From contig CAMWLQ010000003.1 of NCBI GenBank assembly GCA_947175195.1, positions 147,399 through 211,398 on the forward strand: DNA of 64,000 nucleotides, read 5' to 3'. Numbering within the stretch: the stretch's first letter is position 1; every line of letters begins with the position of its first letter. Below, in pieces: positions 1-9,477 of this stretch. The notes under the pieces were generated by a model, which made no database searches, was not told the origin of the DNA, and saw only the letters and a program-made list of their open reading frames with translations. Source of the DNA: an uncultured Clostridia bacterium. GTDB taxonomy: Bacteria; Bacillota; Clostridia; Christensenellales; Pumilibacteraceae. Made by a program: the position numbers and the translations under genes.

Positions 1-334
1 TGCGAAGGATAGCCACACCCGCCGTGCAAACCACCGACGTAACGATAAGCGGCACAATCGCTATTTTGATCGTGCGCTTTGCCGCGCCGTCGTTGCCGAG
101 CGCCGTATACTTTGCTACCACGCGCGACACCGCGCCCGACATTCCGCTGCCGCAAAACGCCAACAGCACGGTGTACAGCGGAAAAACCATTTGGTACAAG
201 CCCATGCCTTCCGCGCCCACAATGTTGGTTAGCGGCACTCTGTACAGTGCGCCTATAAGTTTTGCTATAATCCCCATTGCGACAAGCGCGACCGCGCTCC
301 TGCCGAATGATCTTACCGTATTTTCTTTTTCCAC
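1..334 (-). CDS. Polysaccharide/oligosaccharide flippase, SpoVB/MurJ-like (partial, runs off the left edge)
   Basis: Reverse-strand translation from GTG at 334: VEKENTVRSFGRSAVALVAMGIIAKLIGALYRVPLTNIVGAEGMGLYQMVFPLYTVLLAFCGSGMSGAVSRVVAKY..., typical of the N-terminus of SpoVB-like MVF-family proteins. Confidence 0.7.
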   Translation of the reverse strand, partial: MEKENTVRSFGRSAVALVAMGIIAKLIGALYRVPLTNIVGAEGMGLYQMVFPLYTVLLAFCGSGMSGAVSRVVAKYTALGNDGAAKRTIKIAIVPLIVTSVVCTAGVAILR

Positions 335-393
335 ACATATAGTATGGTAAAGCACACAAAATAAATTCGTAAAGCGTTATGCACGGTTTACGA

Positions 394-1410
394 TTACACG
401 CCGCTCAACAATATTTCTTTCGCCCTTTTGTACTTTTCCTGTCGCTGCAAATCATGGTCGGTAACAGTTTTGAGCCGAGATAAATCGCTGTTGTGCTCGA
501 GATCGGCAAGCTTGACTGCGCGCGCTAACGGATTGTCTTTGAGCGCGCGCACATAGTCAAAATAGTCCACGCCCTCGGTGCGCGTGAGCAGCATGACCGC
601 CGTAACCACCTCTTGCGAAAAGTTTTGCTCGAGTAACCACACGTCTATATCGGTGTCCTCCAATATATCATGCAGCAGCGCAACGCAACGCGCATCGTCC
701 GACGTTTGCTTTTCCGCGACCGTCATGGGATGAAGAACGTACGGCTTGCCCGACTTGTCCGACTGATACAAATGATACTTGCTCGCCAAAAATTGCGCTT
801 TGTCAACCGCGTTATTCAGCGCGGAAAGCTTGAACGTTTCGTTATTATTAACAAGCTCGGCAAATGTAACTGGCACGTAGTTATTTACGTCCACGCCCGC
901 ATTCAGCGCGTGCGGCAGTAGCCACAGCGGCGTATACTTTTTGTCGCGACTGTTGTGCACATGCCCGTGTATTAAATACCCGACCTTTTTACACCCTATC
1001 TTACGGCTTGCCTTCCATTCCAGCATCGGATAGTGACACAGGGTGACGGGCACGCCGTCAAGCGTTAATTCGACATACTGCGCGATATTGGTAAAATACT
1101 CGGAATAATCGCGGAATTCGACACGCCCGTCATCGGCGACCGTCGCCATGCCGTACCGCTTGAGCCACTTAACGTCATGGTTGCCGACTACCAGAATTTT
1201 TTTGCCGTTAAGCCGCGAAATATACTTGAACGGGTCGCTGCTCTCCCACACCAAATCGCCGACGATATACACCGTATCGTCGTTTTTGACGCGATTGTTC
1301 CAGCCGCTTACAAGCGCCTCGTCCATCTCGCCCACGCCCGAAAACGGACGGGCGCAAAAGTCTATACAGTTCTTATGTCCGAAATGTAAATCCGAAGTAA
1401 AATAAATCAT
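394..1410 (-). CDS. Calcineurin-like metallophosphoesterase fused to a C-terminal HD-type phosphohydrolase domain
   Basis: N-term MIYFTSDLHFGHKN...VGDLVW...VVGNHD...LIHGHVH (metallophosphoesterase); C-term YVLHPM...ALLHDILEDT...AVKLADLEHNSD (HD, RelA/SpoT-hydrolase-like). Confidence 0.85.
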   Translation of the reverse strand: MIYFTSDLHFGHKNCIDFCARPFSGVGEMDEALVSGWNNRVKNDDTVYIVGDLVWESSDPFKYISRLNGKKILVVGNHDVKWLKRYGMATVADDGRVEFRDYSEYFTNIAQYVELTLDGVPVTLCHYPMLEWKASRKIGCKKVGYLIHGHVHNSRDKKYTPLWLLPHALNAGVDVNNYVPVTFAELVNNNETFKLSALNNAVDKAQFLASKYHLYQSDKSGKPYVLHPMTVAEKQTSDDARCVALLHDILEDTDIDVWLLEQNFSQEVVTAVMLLTRTEGVDYFDYVRALKDNPLARAVKLADLEHNSDLSRLKTVTDHDLQRQEKYKRAKEILLSGV

Positions 1411-1502
1411 AACGTCCCCTTTGATAATTTTCGGTATAAAAAAATTCGAGCCGCAGTCGATAGACCGCAGCCCGAATATTTTTAGAAATTACCTTACTAT
1501 GC

Positions 1503-1670
1503 TTATTCGGTAATAGCGCCCGTAGGGCACTCACCCTCGCACGCGCCGCAGTCAATGCATACGTCCGCATCCACTACGTACTTGCCGTCGCCCTCGCTGA
1601 TAGCGCTTACGGGGCAAGCCGCCGCGCACGCTCCGCACGATACGCATTCATCGGAAATTTTGTGTGCCAT
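1503..1670 (-). CDS. 2[4Fe-4S] ferredoxin (55 aa)
   Basis: Translation MAHKISDECVSCGACAAACPVSAISEGDGKYVVDADVCIDCGACEGECPTGAITE with two CxxCxxCxxxCP motifs; upstream GGAGG. Below the ORF-track length cutoff. Confidence 0.88.
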   Translation of the reverse strand: MAHKISDECVSCGACAAACPVSAISEGDGKYVVDADVCIDCGACEGECPTGAITE

Positions 1671-1777
1671 GGTACAACCTCCATAAATTTATACGGTAAT
1701 TATATCACACACATCGAAATTTGTCAACGCCAAAAAATTATTTTTACGGTTAGCAACTGCGAACAATTCGAACAAAC

Positions 1778-3001
1778 TTATTCGGCGTTTCCACCCTGCG
1801 GCTTTTGCCCGCCGTTAGGACCTTGTCCGCCTTGAGGTTTTCCACCGCCCTGCTTGTTGCGGTTAAACCTGTGCTTTTTCTTTTTGCCGCCGCCGTTGTT
1901 TTGGTTGCCCTCTTGATTGCCGTTGCCGTTATTGTTATTGTTGTTATTCTTGTCGGGACGGTTATGTTTGTTTCCGTTGTCTTGCGCGGGACGGTTTTGC
2001 TTATTGTTATTTTCGGGACGGTTATTGCCACCGTTGTTGTTTTTGTTTTGTCCGTTTCCGCCGTCGCGCCTGTTATTGTTTTTGCCGTGCTTATGCCCGC
2101 CGTTATTATTGTTGTTTTTGTTGCGATCCTCACGCTCTGGCGGCGGCTCCAAGCCTTCCATATCGGGCTGCGGCGCGACCTTGTCTTTGCCCTCGCACTT
2201 TAGCTCGTCCAGCGTATATTCCACAAACTCGAAGTTGTCCTCGTCGCCCACGCGCAAACGCACCTTTTCGGTAAGCGGCGTAACCGACACGACGGTGCCG
2301 CGCCTGCCGTCGGGACAAGTAATCCACGACCCCACCTTGGGGCTGCGGCGCATTACGTCCTCGTACGTTTTGTTCTCGTACGAAAGACAGCACAACAGCC
2401 TGCCGCACATGCCGTTTATCTTGTTGGGCGTGAGCGCAAGGTTTTGGCACTTTGCCATCTTGATTGAAACGTGGTCGGAGTCCGACTCGAACCTGCCGCA
2501 GCAGCACGGCATTCCGCACGCGCCCAGCGACCCGATAAGCTTACATTCCTCGCGCGCGCCGATTTGTCTTAAATCGATGCGCATATGGAACGCCGACGCG
2601 AGATCGCGCACAAGCTCGCGAAAGTCAACGCGTTGCTCGGCGGTAAAGTACAGCACGAGCTTGCTGTGGTCTACCGTAAACTCGCAGTCTACAATTTTCA
2701 TATCCAGCCCGCGCGCCGCCACCTTTTGCTTGGCGGTGGCGATAATTTGCTGCTTTTGCGCCTCGTCGGCGGACGCCGCCTCGATGTCGTTTTGGGTAGC
2801 AATGCGCAAAACGCCCTTGAGCGGTGCGACAATCTTTTCCTCCGCCACTTCCGTGACGGGCAATATTACCGTGGCAAGCTCCACGCCGCGCTGGGTTTCC
2901 ACAACTATCTTGGCGCCCTTAACGTACTCCTCGCCCTCCGTCGGTGCAAAGTAGTACATTCTCGGCGAAGTGCGAAACCTGACGCCTATCACTTTCGGCA
3001 T
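1778..3001 (-). CDS. ricT: PSP1-domain protein RicT (YaaT) with Asn/Gly-rich C-terminal tail
   Basis: VIGVRFRTSPRMYYF...CGMPCCCGRFESDSDHVSIKMAKCQNLALTPNKINGMCGRLLCCLSYE; located directly after holB, as in Firmicutes. Confidence 0.9.
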   Translation of the reverse strand: MPKVIGVRFRTSPRMYYFAPTEGEEYVKGAKIVVETQRGVELATVILPVTEVAEEKIVAPLKGVLRIATQNDIEAASADEAQKQQIIATAKQKVAARGLDMKIVDCEFTVDHSKLVLYFTAEQRVDFRELVRDLASAFHMRIDLRQIGAREECKLIGSLGACGMPCCCGRFESDSDHVSIKMAKCQNLALTPNKINGMCGRLLCCLSYENKTYEDVMRRSPKVGSWITCPDGRRGTVVSVTPLTEKVRLRVGDEDNFEFVEYTLDELKCEGKDKVAPQPDMEGLEPPPEREDRNKNNNNNGGHKHGKNNNRRDGGNGQNKNNNGGNNRPENNNKQNRPAQDNGNKHNRPDKNNNNNNNGNGNQEGNQNNGGGKKKKHRFNRNKQGGGKPQGGQGPNGGQKPQGGNAE

Positions 3002-3975
3002 TGTGCTTTTACCTCCATAATCTTTAATATGAGTGTGTCCATAACCGCCTGCGGCATACAGTTGGCGGCGTTGTGCTTTTTTGCCTCGCGCACTGCCTCG
3101 GCGGCGAGCGCGGCGGAGTGCGGCGTGTAACCGCCGGCTATTTCCGCAACGTCCTTTCCGTCAAAAACGGTGTCAACGCCTATGCAATACCTTGCTATAT
3201 CGTTGAGCAAATATTCGACTATGCCGAGCAACGCGTCCACCTTGTCGCGCGACAGCTTTTCGTAAACGGCCGCCGCATGCGCAAACATTTTACTGCCCGT
3301 AGACAGCTGCAATAATTTTTTCGCGGCGGCATACGTGTCGGCAAAGCTCGCGTCCGCGAGTATGCGCTCGGCAGTGCCGAGATTGCCGCGGCTCGCCTGT
3401 GCGGCGAGTTTTACAGCCGCACCGCCCGCCTTATGAAACTTACTAAGCTCGCGCTCCACAACCGAAATATCGAATGGCGGGAGCTCTACACGATTACAGC
3501 GCGATTCCACAGTAGGCAACAGCTTTCCGCTCGAACACAGCACAAAGCACACGCGCGGCGGCGGCTCTTCAAGAGATTTTAATAACTTGTTTTGACAAAT
3601 CTCGCTCATGCTCTCGGCGTTTTCTATAATGTACGCCTTGCTCTTAAGCTCGAACGGCGTTAGGTACAGCGAGTCCAAAATTTCTTTTATGTCGTCCACC
3701 GAAATGGCGTAGCGCTTGCTTTTTTCACCGCCCGATTTGGTCTTGCTTTTTTTTTCCTCTTGCGGGCGCGGATATACTATTATGTCCGCATGCTCGTCGA
3801 ACGCGCGCTCATCACTTATACCGCACATACGTGCCGCGACAATGCGAGACAAGACCTTCAGCCCCTCGTCGTCCTCACCGCTCAGCAGTATTGCGGACGC
3901 GTCCGCGCTTACGTTTTTTGCGCAGTCCAGCCCCGCATAAAGGTATGCGTATTTTTTAAGACTGCATTCGCTCAT
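2989..3975 (-). CDS. holB: DNA polymerase III delta' subunit
   Basis: ...SVDDIKEILDSLYLTPFELKSKAYIIENAESMSEICQNKLLKSLEEPPPRVCFVLCSS...; ATGA overlap with the tmk stop; position between tmk and ricT. Confidence 0.87.
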   Translation of the reverse strand: MSECSLKKYAYLYAGLDCAKNVSADASAILLSGEDDEGLKVLSRIVAARMCGISDERAFDEHADIIVYPRPQEEKKSKTKSGGEKSKRYAISVDDIKEILDSLYLTPFELKSKAYIIENAESMSEICQNKLLKSLEEPPPRVCFVLCSSGKLLPTVESRCNRVELPPFDISVVERELSKFHKAGGAAVKLAAQASRGNLGTAERILADASFADTYAAAKKLLQLSTGSKMFAHAAAVYEKLSRDKVDALLGIVEYLLNDIARYCIGVDTVFDGKDVAEIAGGYTPHSAALAAEAVREAKKHNAANCMPQAVMDTLILKIMEVKAQCRK

Positions 3976-4583
3976 AGTACGGCGCTTACCGCCTGCCAAA
4001 TCTTAGCGGCGCTCTCTTCCTTTGTGCCCGAAACGTCTATTGCGGTAAGCTCGCCGTCCGCGCACATTTGCTTGAATCCGTCGTAAACGCGGTTGAAAAA
4101 CGCCAAGCTTTCACGTTCCAGCCTGTCGCCTTTGTCGGCGCCGCCCTTGCGCGCAAATCCAGCCTCGGGCGAAATATCCAAAAACAAGCCCAAATCTATT
4201 TTGAGCGGGTCTATGGTTATTTGATTGACGCGGCGGACAAAGCTCAAATCCAGTCCGCGACCGTAGCCCTGGTACGCCATAGACGAATATATAAACCTGT
4301 CGCACACCACTACCTTGCCGCTGTCAAGTGCGGGGAATATAACCTTGTTCAAATGGTCGCGCCGCGCCGCTGAATACAAGTACAGCTCGGCAACGGCGTC
4401 GGGCGAATATGCGGGGTCCAACAGTAACCCGCGTATAGCCTCGGCAAGCTTGGCGCCACCGGGCTCGCGCGTAAGCACGGCGGGATGTCCCGCCTCGTTA
4501 AGCGCGTCGGTAAGCAATGCGCACTGCCGACTTTTGCCCGCGCCTTCTACGCCCTCTATAACAATAAACTTGCCGTTGCTCAT
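3972..4583 (-). CDS. tmk: Thymidylate kinase
   Basis: KFIVIEGVEGAGKSRQCALL...VLTREPGG...CDRFIYSSMAYQGYGRGLD. Confidence 0.94.
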   Translation of the reverse strand: MSNGKFIVIEGVEGAGKSRQCALLTDALNEAGHPAVLTREPGGAKLAEAIRGLLLDPAYSPDAVAELYLYSAARRDHLNKVIFPALDSGKVVVCDRFIYSSMAYQGYGRGLDLSFVRRVNQITIDPLKIDLGLFLDISPEAGFARKGGADKGDRLERESLAFFNRVYDGFKQMCADGELTAIDVSGTKEESAAKIWQAVSAVL

Positions 4584-4584
4584 T

Positions 4585-5601
4585 TTATTTTATCTCCCTA
4601 ATACTGTCGAATAGCGCCGCTTTCAGCGACGATACGCTGTTTGGCGCGTCCTCGGCAGTCAGTATGAATACTATATATTTGTCCGTCACAAGCTCGGAAT
4701 ATACGCCGCGTGAGCTGAGCGCACTATTAAGCTTTGACGGCGATACCTCAAGCCTTGCACAGTCCAGCACAAGCCTGGTAAAATCGTCGTTATTCAAAAA
4801 CGGGAATTCCGTCTTGACGTCTTCCACCGCGCCGTACAGTCGCTCGTATGCCGCAGCGGTTGATTTGTCCGCCGCTTTACTCACCGCGCCGTCAATCGTG
4901 GCATACAGCAAATATGACGGGCTTGTAGAGCCCATAATATCCACGCCGTCACGCAAACGCGCACTGTCGCCGTCCGTAAGATTGTCCAAAAGCAACGCCG
5001 ACTGCGTGAGCGCGCTCAGCGTTTTGTGCGTGGACACGTTGCAAATATCCGCGACACGCGCCGCGCTCTTTGGCAGCCTGTCCGAAAACCCGAAATGCGC
5101 ACCGTGCGCACTGTCCGCTATAAACAGCAGCCCGCGCTTTTTGCAGTAATCTGCAATGCCGTCTATATCGGCGCAAAATCCGTAATACGTGGGAGTGGTG
5201 ACAACCACCGCCTTGGTATCTTTGGTAAGCGCGCCGTCTATTTGCTTTACCGTAAGCGGATGTACGCTGCCGCGTTCCCCCGCCGTAATGCACTGCTTGC
5301 CCGACAGCGTAAAGCCGTCAAACACCGAGCGGTGCGAGTTTATATCGACGACTGCATTGACGCCCGAATAGAATACTGCGGCTTTTACGCCCTGCGAGCT
5401 GCCGCCGCAAAGATAGTGCGCGTGCCGTGCGCCGTAGATTTGCGCCGCACGCCGCTCGGCGTCGTGTACGAACTCGGCGGGAAAGCTCCCGTCCGAAAGC
5501 TCGGTCAAATCGAGTTCGAAAACCGTTCCTTTATGCCCGGGGGTGTGCAGCCGTAGCCTATCACCCTCCGCGGCTTTTCTTAATTGTTCCGCTAAACTCA
5601 A
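4585..5601 (-). CDS. Orn/Lys/Arg decarboxylase-family PLP enzyme (YaaO/SpeA-like, short form)
   Basis: RLRLHTPGHKG...; ADSAHGAHFGFS...; VSTHKTLSALTQSALL (PLP lysine context); position upstream of tmk as with yaaO. Confidence 0.8.
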   Translation of the reverse strand: MSLAEQLRKAAEGDRLRLHTPGHKGTVFELDLTELSDGSFPAEFVHDAERRAAQIYGARHAHYLCGGSSQGVKAAVFYSGVNAVVDINSHRSVFDGFTLSGKQCITAGERGSVHPLTVKQIDGALTKDTKAVVVTTPTYYGFCADIDGIADYCKKRGLLFIADSAHGAHFGFSDRLPKSAARVADICNVSTHKTLSALTQSALLLDNLTDGDSARLRDGVDIMGSTSPSYLLYATIDGAVSKAADKSTAAAYERLYGAVEDVKTEFPFLNNDDFTRLVLDCARLEVSPSKLNSALSSRGVYSELVTDKYIVFILTAEDAPNSVSSLKAALFDSIREIK

Positions 5602-7097
5602 TTTTTTCTCGGTTTCATTGTCGGGAAAAGTATTACATCCCTAATCGACGCGCTGTCCGTTAAAAGCATGACCATACGGTCTATGCCTATGCCAAGTCCG
5701 CCGGTGGGCGGCATGCCGTATTCCAGCGCCTCCACAAAGTCGTCGTCGGCGGCTTGCGCCTCCTCGTTGCCCTTTTTCATCATTGCGCGCTGAGTTTCGA
5801 ACCGCTTGGCCTGGTCGATAGGATCGTTAAGCTCGGAGTATGCGTTGCCGCCCTCCCAGCCGTTTATAAAGAACTCAAAGCGGTATGTCAGCCCGTTGCC
5901 GTCCTTTTTGGCAAGCGGCGAAATCTCGATAGGATAGCCTGTGACAAACGTAGGCTGGATAAGCGTGCTTTCCACCAGCTTGTCAAACGCGACGTACATA
6001 CATTCGGCAGCGTTCTTGTCGCCCTCGGGATCGAGCCCCAGCCGTTTAAGCTCGGCTTGCGCCTGTTCTTTTGTGAGCGACATAAAGTCCACGCCCACAG
6101 TTTCCAAAACAATATCGCGCATGGTAACGCGCCGCCACGGCGTGGAAATGTCTATCTCCTTGCCCTGGTATGTTATCTTGTCGCCCAGCCCGATAGCGTG
6201 CGCCGCCGCAAGATAAATATCCTCCGTGCGTTTCATCATGTCCTCGTAATTGCCGTATGCCTGATACAGCTCGATCATGGTGAATTCGGGATTGTGTTTG
6301 ACGTCCATACCCTCGTTGCGGAAGTTCCTGCCCAGCTCGTATACGCGCTCCAGTCCGCCGACTATAAGCCGTTTAAGATACAGCTCGGGCGCAATGCGCA
6401 TATACATATCGAGGTCGAGCGTGTTGTGGTGCGTTATGAACGGACGCGCAGCCGCACCGCCCGCTACCGTATTGAGTATGGGCGTTTCAACCTCCAAAAA
6501 TCCGTCGGCGTCAAGATAACTGCGTATAGCCGAAATTATCTTGCTGCGCTTGATAAACGTGTCCTTGACGTCGGTATTTACGATAAGGTCGAGATAACGC
6601 TTGCGGTAACGAATATCGTTATCCTTGAGCCCGTGCCACTTTTCAGGCAGCGGCGTGAGCGATTTGGAAAGCAAGGTAAGCTGCTTTACGGCAACCGACA
6701 CCTCGCCGCGGTGAGTGACAAACACCTCGCCCGTAACGCCTATAATATCGCCTATGTCAATTTGCTTTTTGAATCCGTCGTAGGATTCAGGACCGAGGTT
6801 GTCCGACTTAACGTAAATCTGGATTTGCCCCGACCTGTCGAGAACGTGTCCGAAACTCGCCTTGCCCATAATACGCTTGCTCATCAGCCTGCCCGCTATG
6901 GTGACGGTCTTGCTCTCTTGCGGATTGGACGTCACGTCAGCGGCGTGCGTATCGACGGGGAATTCGGTTATTTTAAACGGATCGGTGCCTGCGTCGCAAA
7001 GCGCTTGCAGCTTAGAAAGCCGCACAGCCTTCAACGCGTCAACGTCCTGCTCGATTTCGGCACCGTTGTTATTTTGATTGTTATTTTGTTCTGCCAT
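5598..7097 (-). CDS. lysS: Lysyl-tRNA synthetase (class II)
   Basis: Class II motifs ...RSKIISAIRSYLDADGFLEVETPIL..., FRNEGMDVKHNPEFTMIELYQAY, GLGIGIDRMVMLLTDSASIRDVILFPTMK. Confidence 0.97.
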   Translation of the reverse strand: MAEQNNNQNNNGAEIEQDVDALKAVRLSKLQALCDAGTDPFKITEFPVDTHAADVTSNPQESKTVTIAGRLMSKRIMGKASFGHVLDRSGQIQIYVKSDNLGPESYDGFKKQIDIGDIIGVTGEVFVTHRGEVSVAVKQLTLLSKSLTPLPEKWHGLKDNDIRYRKRYLDLIVNTDVKDTFIKRSKIISAIRSYLDADGFLEVETPILNTVAGGAAARPFITHHNTLDLDMYMRIAPELYLKRLIVGGLERVYELGRNFRNEGMDVKHNPEFTMIELYQAYGNYEDMMKRTEDIYLAAAHAIGLGDKITYQGKEIDISTPWRRVTMRDIVLETVGVDFMSLTKEQAQAELKRLGLDPEGDKNAAECMYVAFDKLVESTLIQPTFVTGYPIEISPLAKKDGNGLTYRFEFFINGWEGGNAYSELNDPIDQAKRFETQRAMMKKGNEEAQAADDDFVEALEYGMPPTGGLGIGIDRMVMLLTDSASIRDVILFPTMKPRKN

Positions 7098-7135
7098 AAT
7101 CCTTTGCCTTTTACGTATGCAATGTAGCTACTATA

Positions 7136-7888
7136 TTATTTCTTGACTGCCTTCTTGTCAACAACTATATCGACGATTTTAAACAACAAATCGCCTACCA
7201 TGACAACGTCGTTTTCAGCTTTGCCGAGCAATGCCGAGCCCACGCGCGACTCGTTGGAAATCCTGCCCGCAAGCGCGTCCGCCTCGTGCGATCCGACAAT
7301 GGTATACGTTTGGATTCCCGTGCACTTGGACTTGTCTATCTTGCTCGGCTTTATCTTTTCGGAAAGCTCCGCCTCGGTAAAGCCCTTGTCCAAAAGATAC
7401 TCGCGCTTATAACGCTTGGAGGTAAGCAGCTCGCAGCCGGCAATCTTATAATCCTCGTCGGTCAGCTCGTTGAGTATGCCGCGACGGTAACGGTCGGCAC
7501 GCATATCGTTGACCGACAAGCGTGTCAAAAATCCCGCAATAATATCGGTATGCGTAAACCCGCACTTTTCGACTGCGGCAAGTCCCTCTTCCACGTCGGC
7601 CTCAAGCACTTCCACCGCACAGCCTATGGACACTATGTCGTCGTTGATCGACTTTTCGTCCAAAACTTTGGCGCCGGCAAGCTTTTCGTTGATGGAATCC
7701 ATCTCGTTTTGCAGCTTGGCTTGGTTTTCGCGCGCTATAGAGTACTCGGCGTTTTCCGAAAGGTCGCCTTGCGCACGCGCCGTGGCAATTTCCTCGATAA
7801 TAGCGGGCATCTCTACGTTTTTGATTTGCTCGAGCCGCTCTTCCAGTTCGCGCTTGCCTTGCGCGGTCATAATATATTCTTTGGGCAT
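7136..7888 (-). CDS. greA: Transcription elongation factor GreA with a large internal insertion (250 aa)
   Basis: N-term coiled coil ...IATARAQGDLSENAEYSIARENQAKLQNEMDSINEKL and C-term TYTIVGSHEADALAGRISNESRVGSALLGKAENDVV are GreA; ~90 extra residues lie between them. Confidence 0.87.
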   Translation of the reverse strand: MPKEYIMTAQGKRELEERLEQIKNVEMPAIIEEIATARAQGDLSENAEYSIARENQAKLQNEMDSINEKLAGAKVLDEKSINDDIVSIGCAVEVLEADVEEGLAAVEKCGFTHTDIIAGFLTRLSVNDMRADRYRRGILNELTDEDYKIAGCELLTSKRYKREYLLDKGFTEAELSEKIKPSKIDKSKCTGIQTYTIVGSHEADALAGRISNESRVGSALLGKAENDVVMVGDLLFKIVDIVVDKKAVKK

Positions 7889-7963
7889 AATAAACTCCTT
7901 GCCTATTTATTCATAATACATTATAGACAATTCATTAAAATTAGTCAAGTGATTACGTAACAA

Positions 7964-8000
7964 TCCGTAATTCCGAATTCCGAATTCATAATTCCGAATT
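7964..8000. repeat. AATTCCGAATTC-type palindromic repeat, copy 1
   Basis: Contains the core ATTCCGAATTCATAATTCCGAATT, also found at ~10912 and ~56059. Confidence 0.6.
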
Positions 8001-8006
8001 AAATTT

Positions 8007-8036
8007 GTCATATCCTGTCGAAAACAGTCATACATT
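8007..8036 (+). promoter_or_regulatory. Sigma-E-like promoter upstream of spoIIID
   Basis: GTCATATC-N14-CATACATT, close to the sigma-E consensus, ~28 bp upstream of the spoIIID start codon. Confidence 0.6.
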
Positions 8037-8064
8037 ATACAACTGTTCTTTTTTAGGGGGCATT

Positions 8065-8346
8065 ATGACGAACAATGACAGCAAGAACGTTCGCGCCGTA
8101 GAATTAGGCAAATACATAGCGGAAACCGAATGTACGGTACGCGACGCGGCAAAGCACTTTGAAATGGGCAAGTCCACGGTACATAAGGACGTGACCGAAC
8201 GCCTGCCCAAGCTCGAGCCCGAGCTATCCGAGCGCGTGCGCAAAATACTCGACTACAACCTGAGCGTGCGCCACCTTCGCGGCGGCGAGGCTACCAAACA
8301 AAAATGTGCGCATAGCAAGCCTACGCACACCACGCTTACCGAGTAG
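8065..8346 (+). CDS. spoIIID: Sporulation transcriptional regulator SpoIIID
   Basis: AVELGKYIAETECTVRDAAKHFEMGKSTVHKDVTERLPKLEPELSERVRKILDYNLSVRHLRGGEATKQK; SD AGGGGG at 8055. Confidence 0.93.
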   Translation: MTNNDSKNVRAVELGKYIAETECTVRDAAKHFEMGKSTVHKDVTERLPKLEPELSERVRKILDYNLSVRHLRGGEATKQKCAHSKPTHTTLTE

Positions 8347-8407
8347 TATTTTGCCGAAACGCGCATAATACTCACCTTTTACGACGTTACACGACAAACT
8401 AAACATA

Positions 8408-8450
8408 CAAAAAAATACTGTCACAAGGTTTTCCTGCGACAGTATTTTTG
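8408..8450. terminator. Intrinsic (bidirectional) terminator between spoIIID and prs
   Basis: AAAAATACTGTC...GACAGTATTTTT inverted repeat between convergent genes. Confidence 0.8.
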
Positions 8451-8475
8451 TTTGTTTATTCTTATATTTTTTAGC

Positions 8476-9441
8476 TTAGTCGTACAGCTTGGACACGGGC
8501 ATATCGGCGTATATGCAGGATATTGCGGCAGCGAACATGGGTGCGACCGAAACGGTGATGAACTTATCCAGTTTCTTTTCGGGCGGCAGCTCTATCGTGT
8601 CGAGCATAAACACCTTTTTTATTACCGAGTTTTGCAGCCGTTCTATCGCGGGACCGGAAAGCACCGAGTGGGTGCAGCACGCGTATACGTCGGTTGCGCC
8701 GCCCACCTCTACCAGCGCCTTTGCACCCTGCACAATCGTGCCGGCGGTATCTATCATATCGTCGAGTATAAGGCAGCGTTTGCCATTGACGTCGCCGATT
8801 ATGTTCATAACCTCCATAACGTTGGCTTTGGGACGGCGTTTATCCACAATGGCGAGCATTTTATTCAGCTTTTGCGCCATGTGCCGCGCCCTGCCTACCG
8901 AGCCGACGTCGGGCGATACTACAACAAGGTCGTCGCCCGCCTCCTTGATGAAATCCTCGCCAGCAATCGCTCTTGCGAGTATGGGCGCGCCCAAAAGGTG
9001 ATCTACGGGAATATTGAAAAAGCCTTGAATTTGCGGCGCGTGCAAGTCCATAGTCAGCACTCTATCCGCGCCTGCGGTTGTAATAAGGTCGGCTACAAGC
9101 TTGGCGGTAATGGGGTCGCGCGCGTGCGCTTTTCTATCCTGCCGAGCATATCCGAAATACGGGATTACCGCAGTTATTCTACCCGCCGACGCACGCTTGA
9201 GCGCGTCTATCATTACGAGCAGTTCCATAAGATTGTCGTTGGTCGGAATGGACGTGGACTGTATTACAAACACGTCGCAGCCGCGAACGGTTTCGCCTAT
9301 CGATACGGATATTTCACCGTCGCTGAACTGTCCCACTTCCGCCTCGGAAAGTTTCAAGCACATATTGTCCGCTATTGCTTGCGCAAGCTTTCGACACGCA
9401 TTGCCGCAAAACAGCTTGACCTTATTGCCGTGTGCTATCAT
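8476..9441 (-). CDS. prs: Ribose-phosphate pyrophosphokinase
   Basis: [17 protein letters not shown]...[26 protein letters not shown]...[26 protein letters not shown]...[12 protein letters not shown]. Confidence 0.96.
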   Translation of the reverse strand: MIAHGNKVKLFCGNACRKLAQAIADNMCLKLSEAEVGQFSDGEISVSIGETVRGCDVFVIQSTSIPTNDNLMELLVMIDALKRASAGRITAVIPYFGYARQDRKAHARDPITAKLVADLITTAGADRVLTMDLHAPQIQGFFNIPVDHLLGAPILARAIAGEDFIKEAGDDLVVVSPDVGSVGRARHMAQKLNKMLAIVDKRRPKANVMEVMNIIGDVNGKRCLILDDMIDTAGTIVQGAKALVEVGGATDVYACCTHSVLSGPAIERLQNSVIKKVFMLDTIELPPEKKLDKFITVSVAPMFAAAISCIYADMPVSKLYD

Positions 9442-9477
9442 TTGCTGCCTCCAAAGGATAAATGCTTACTCCGGTTG

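Noticed and set aside
2130-2519. 129-aa ORF and other frames inside ricT
   Set aside because: Out-of-frame ORFs within ricT; no start context.
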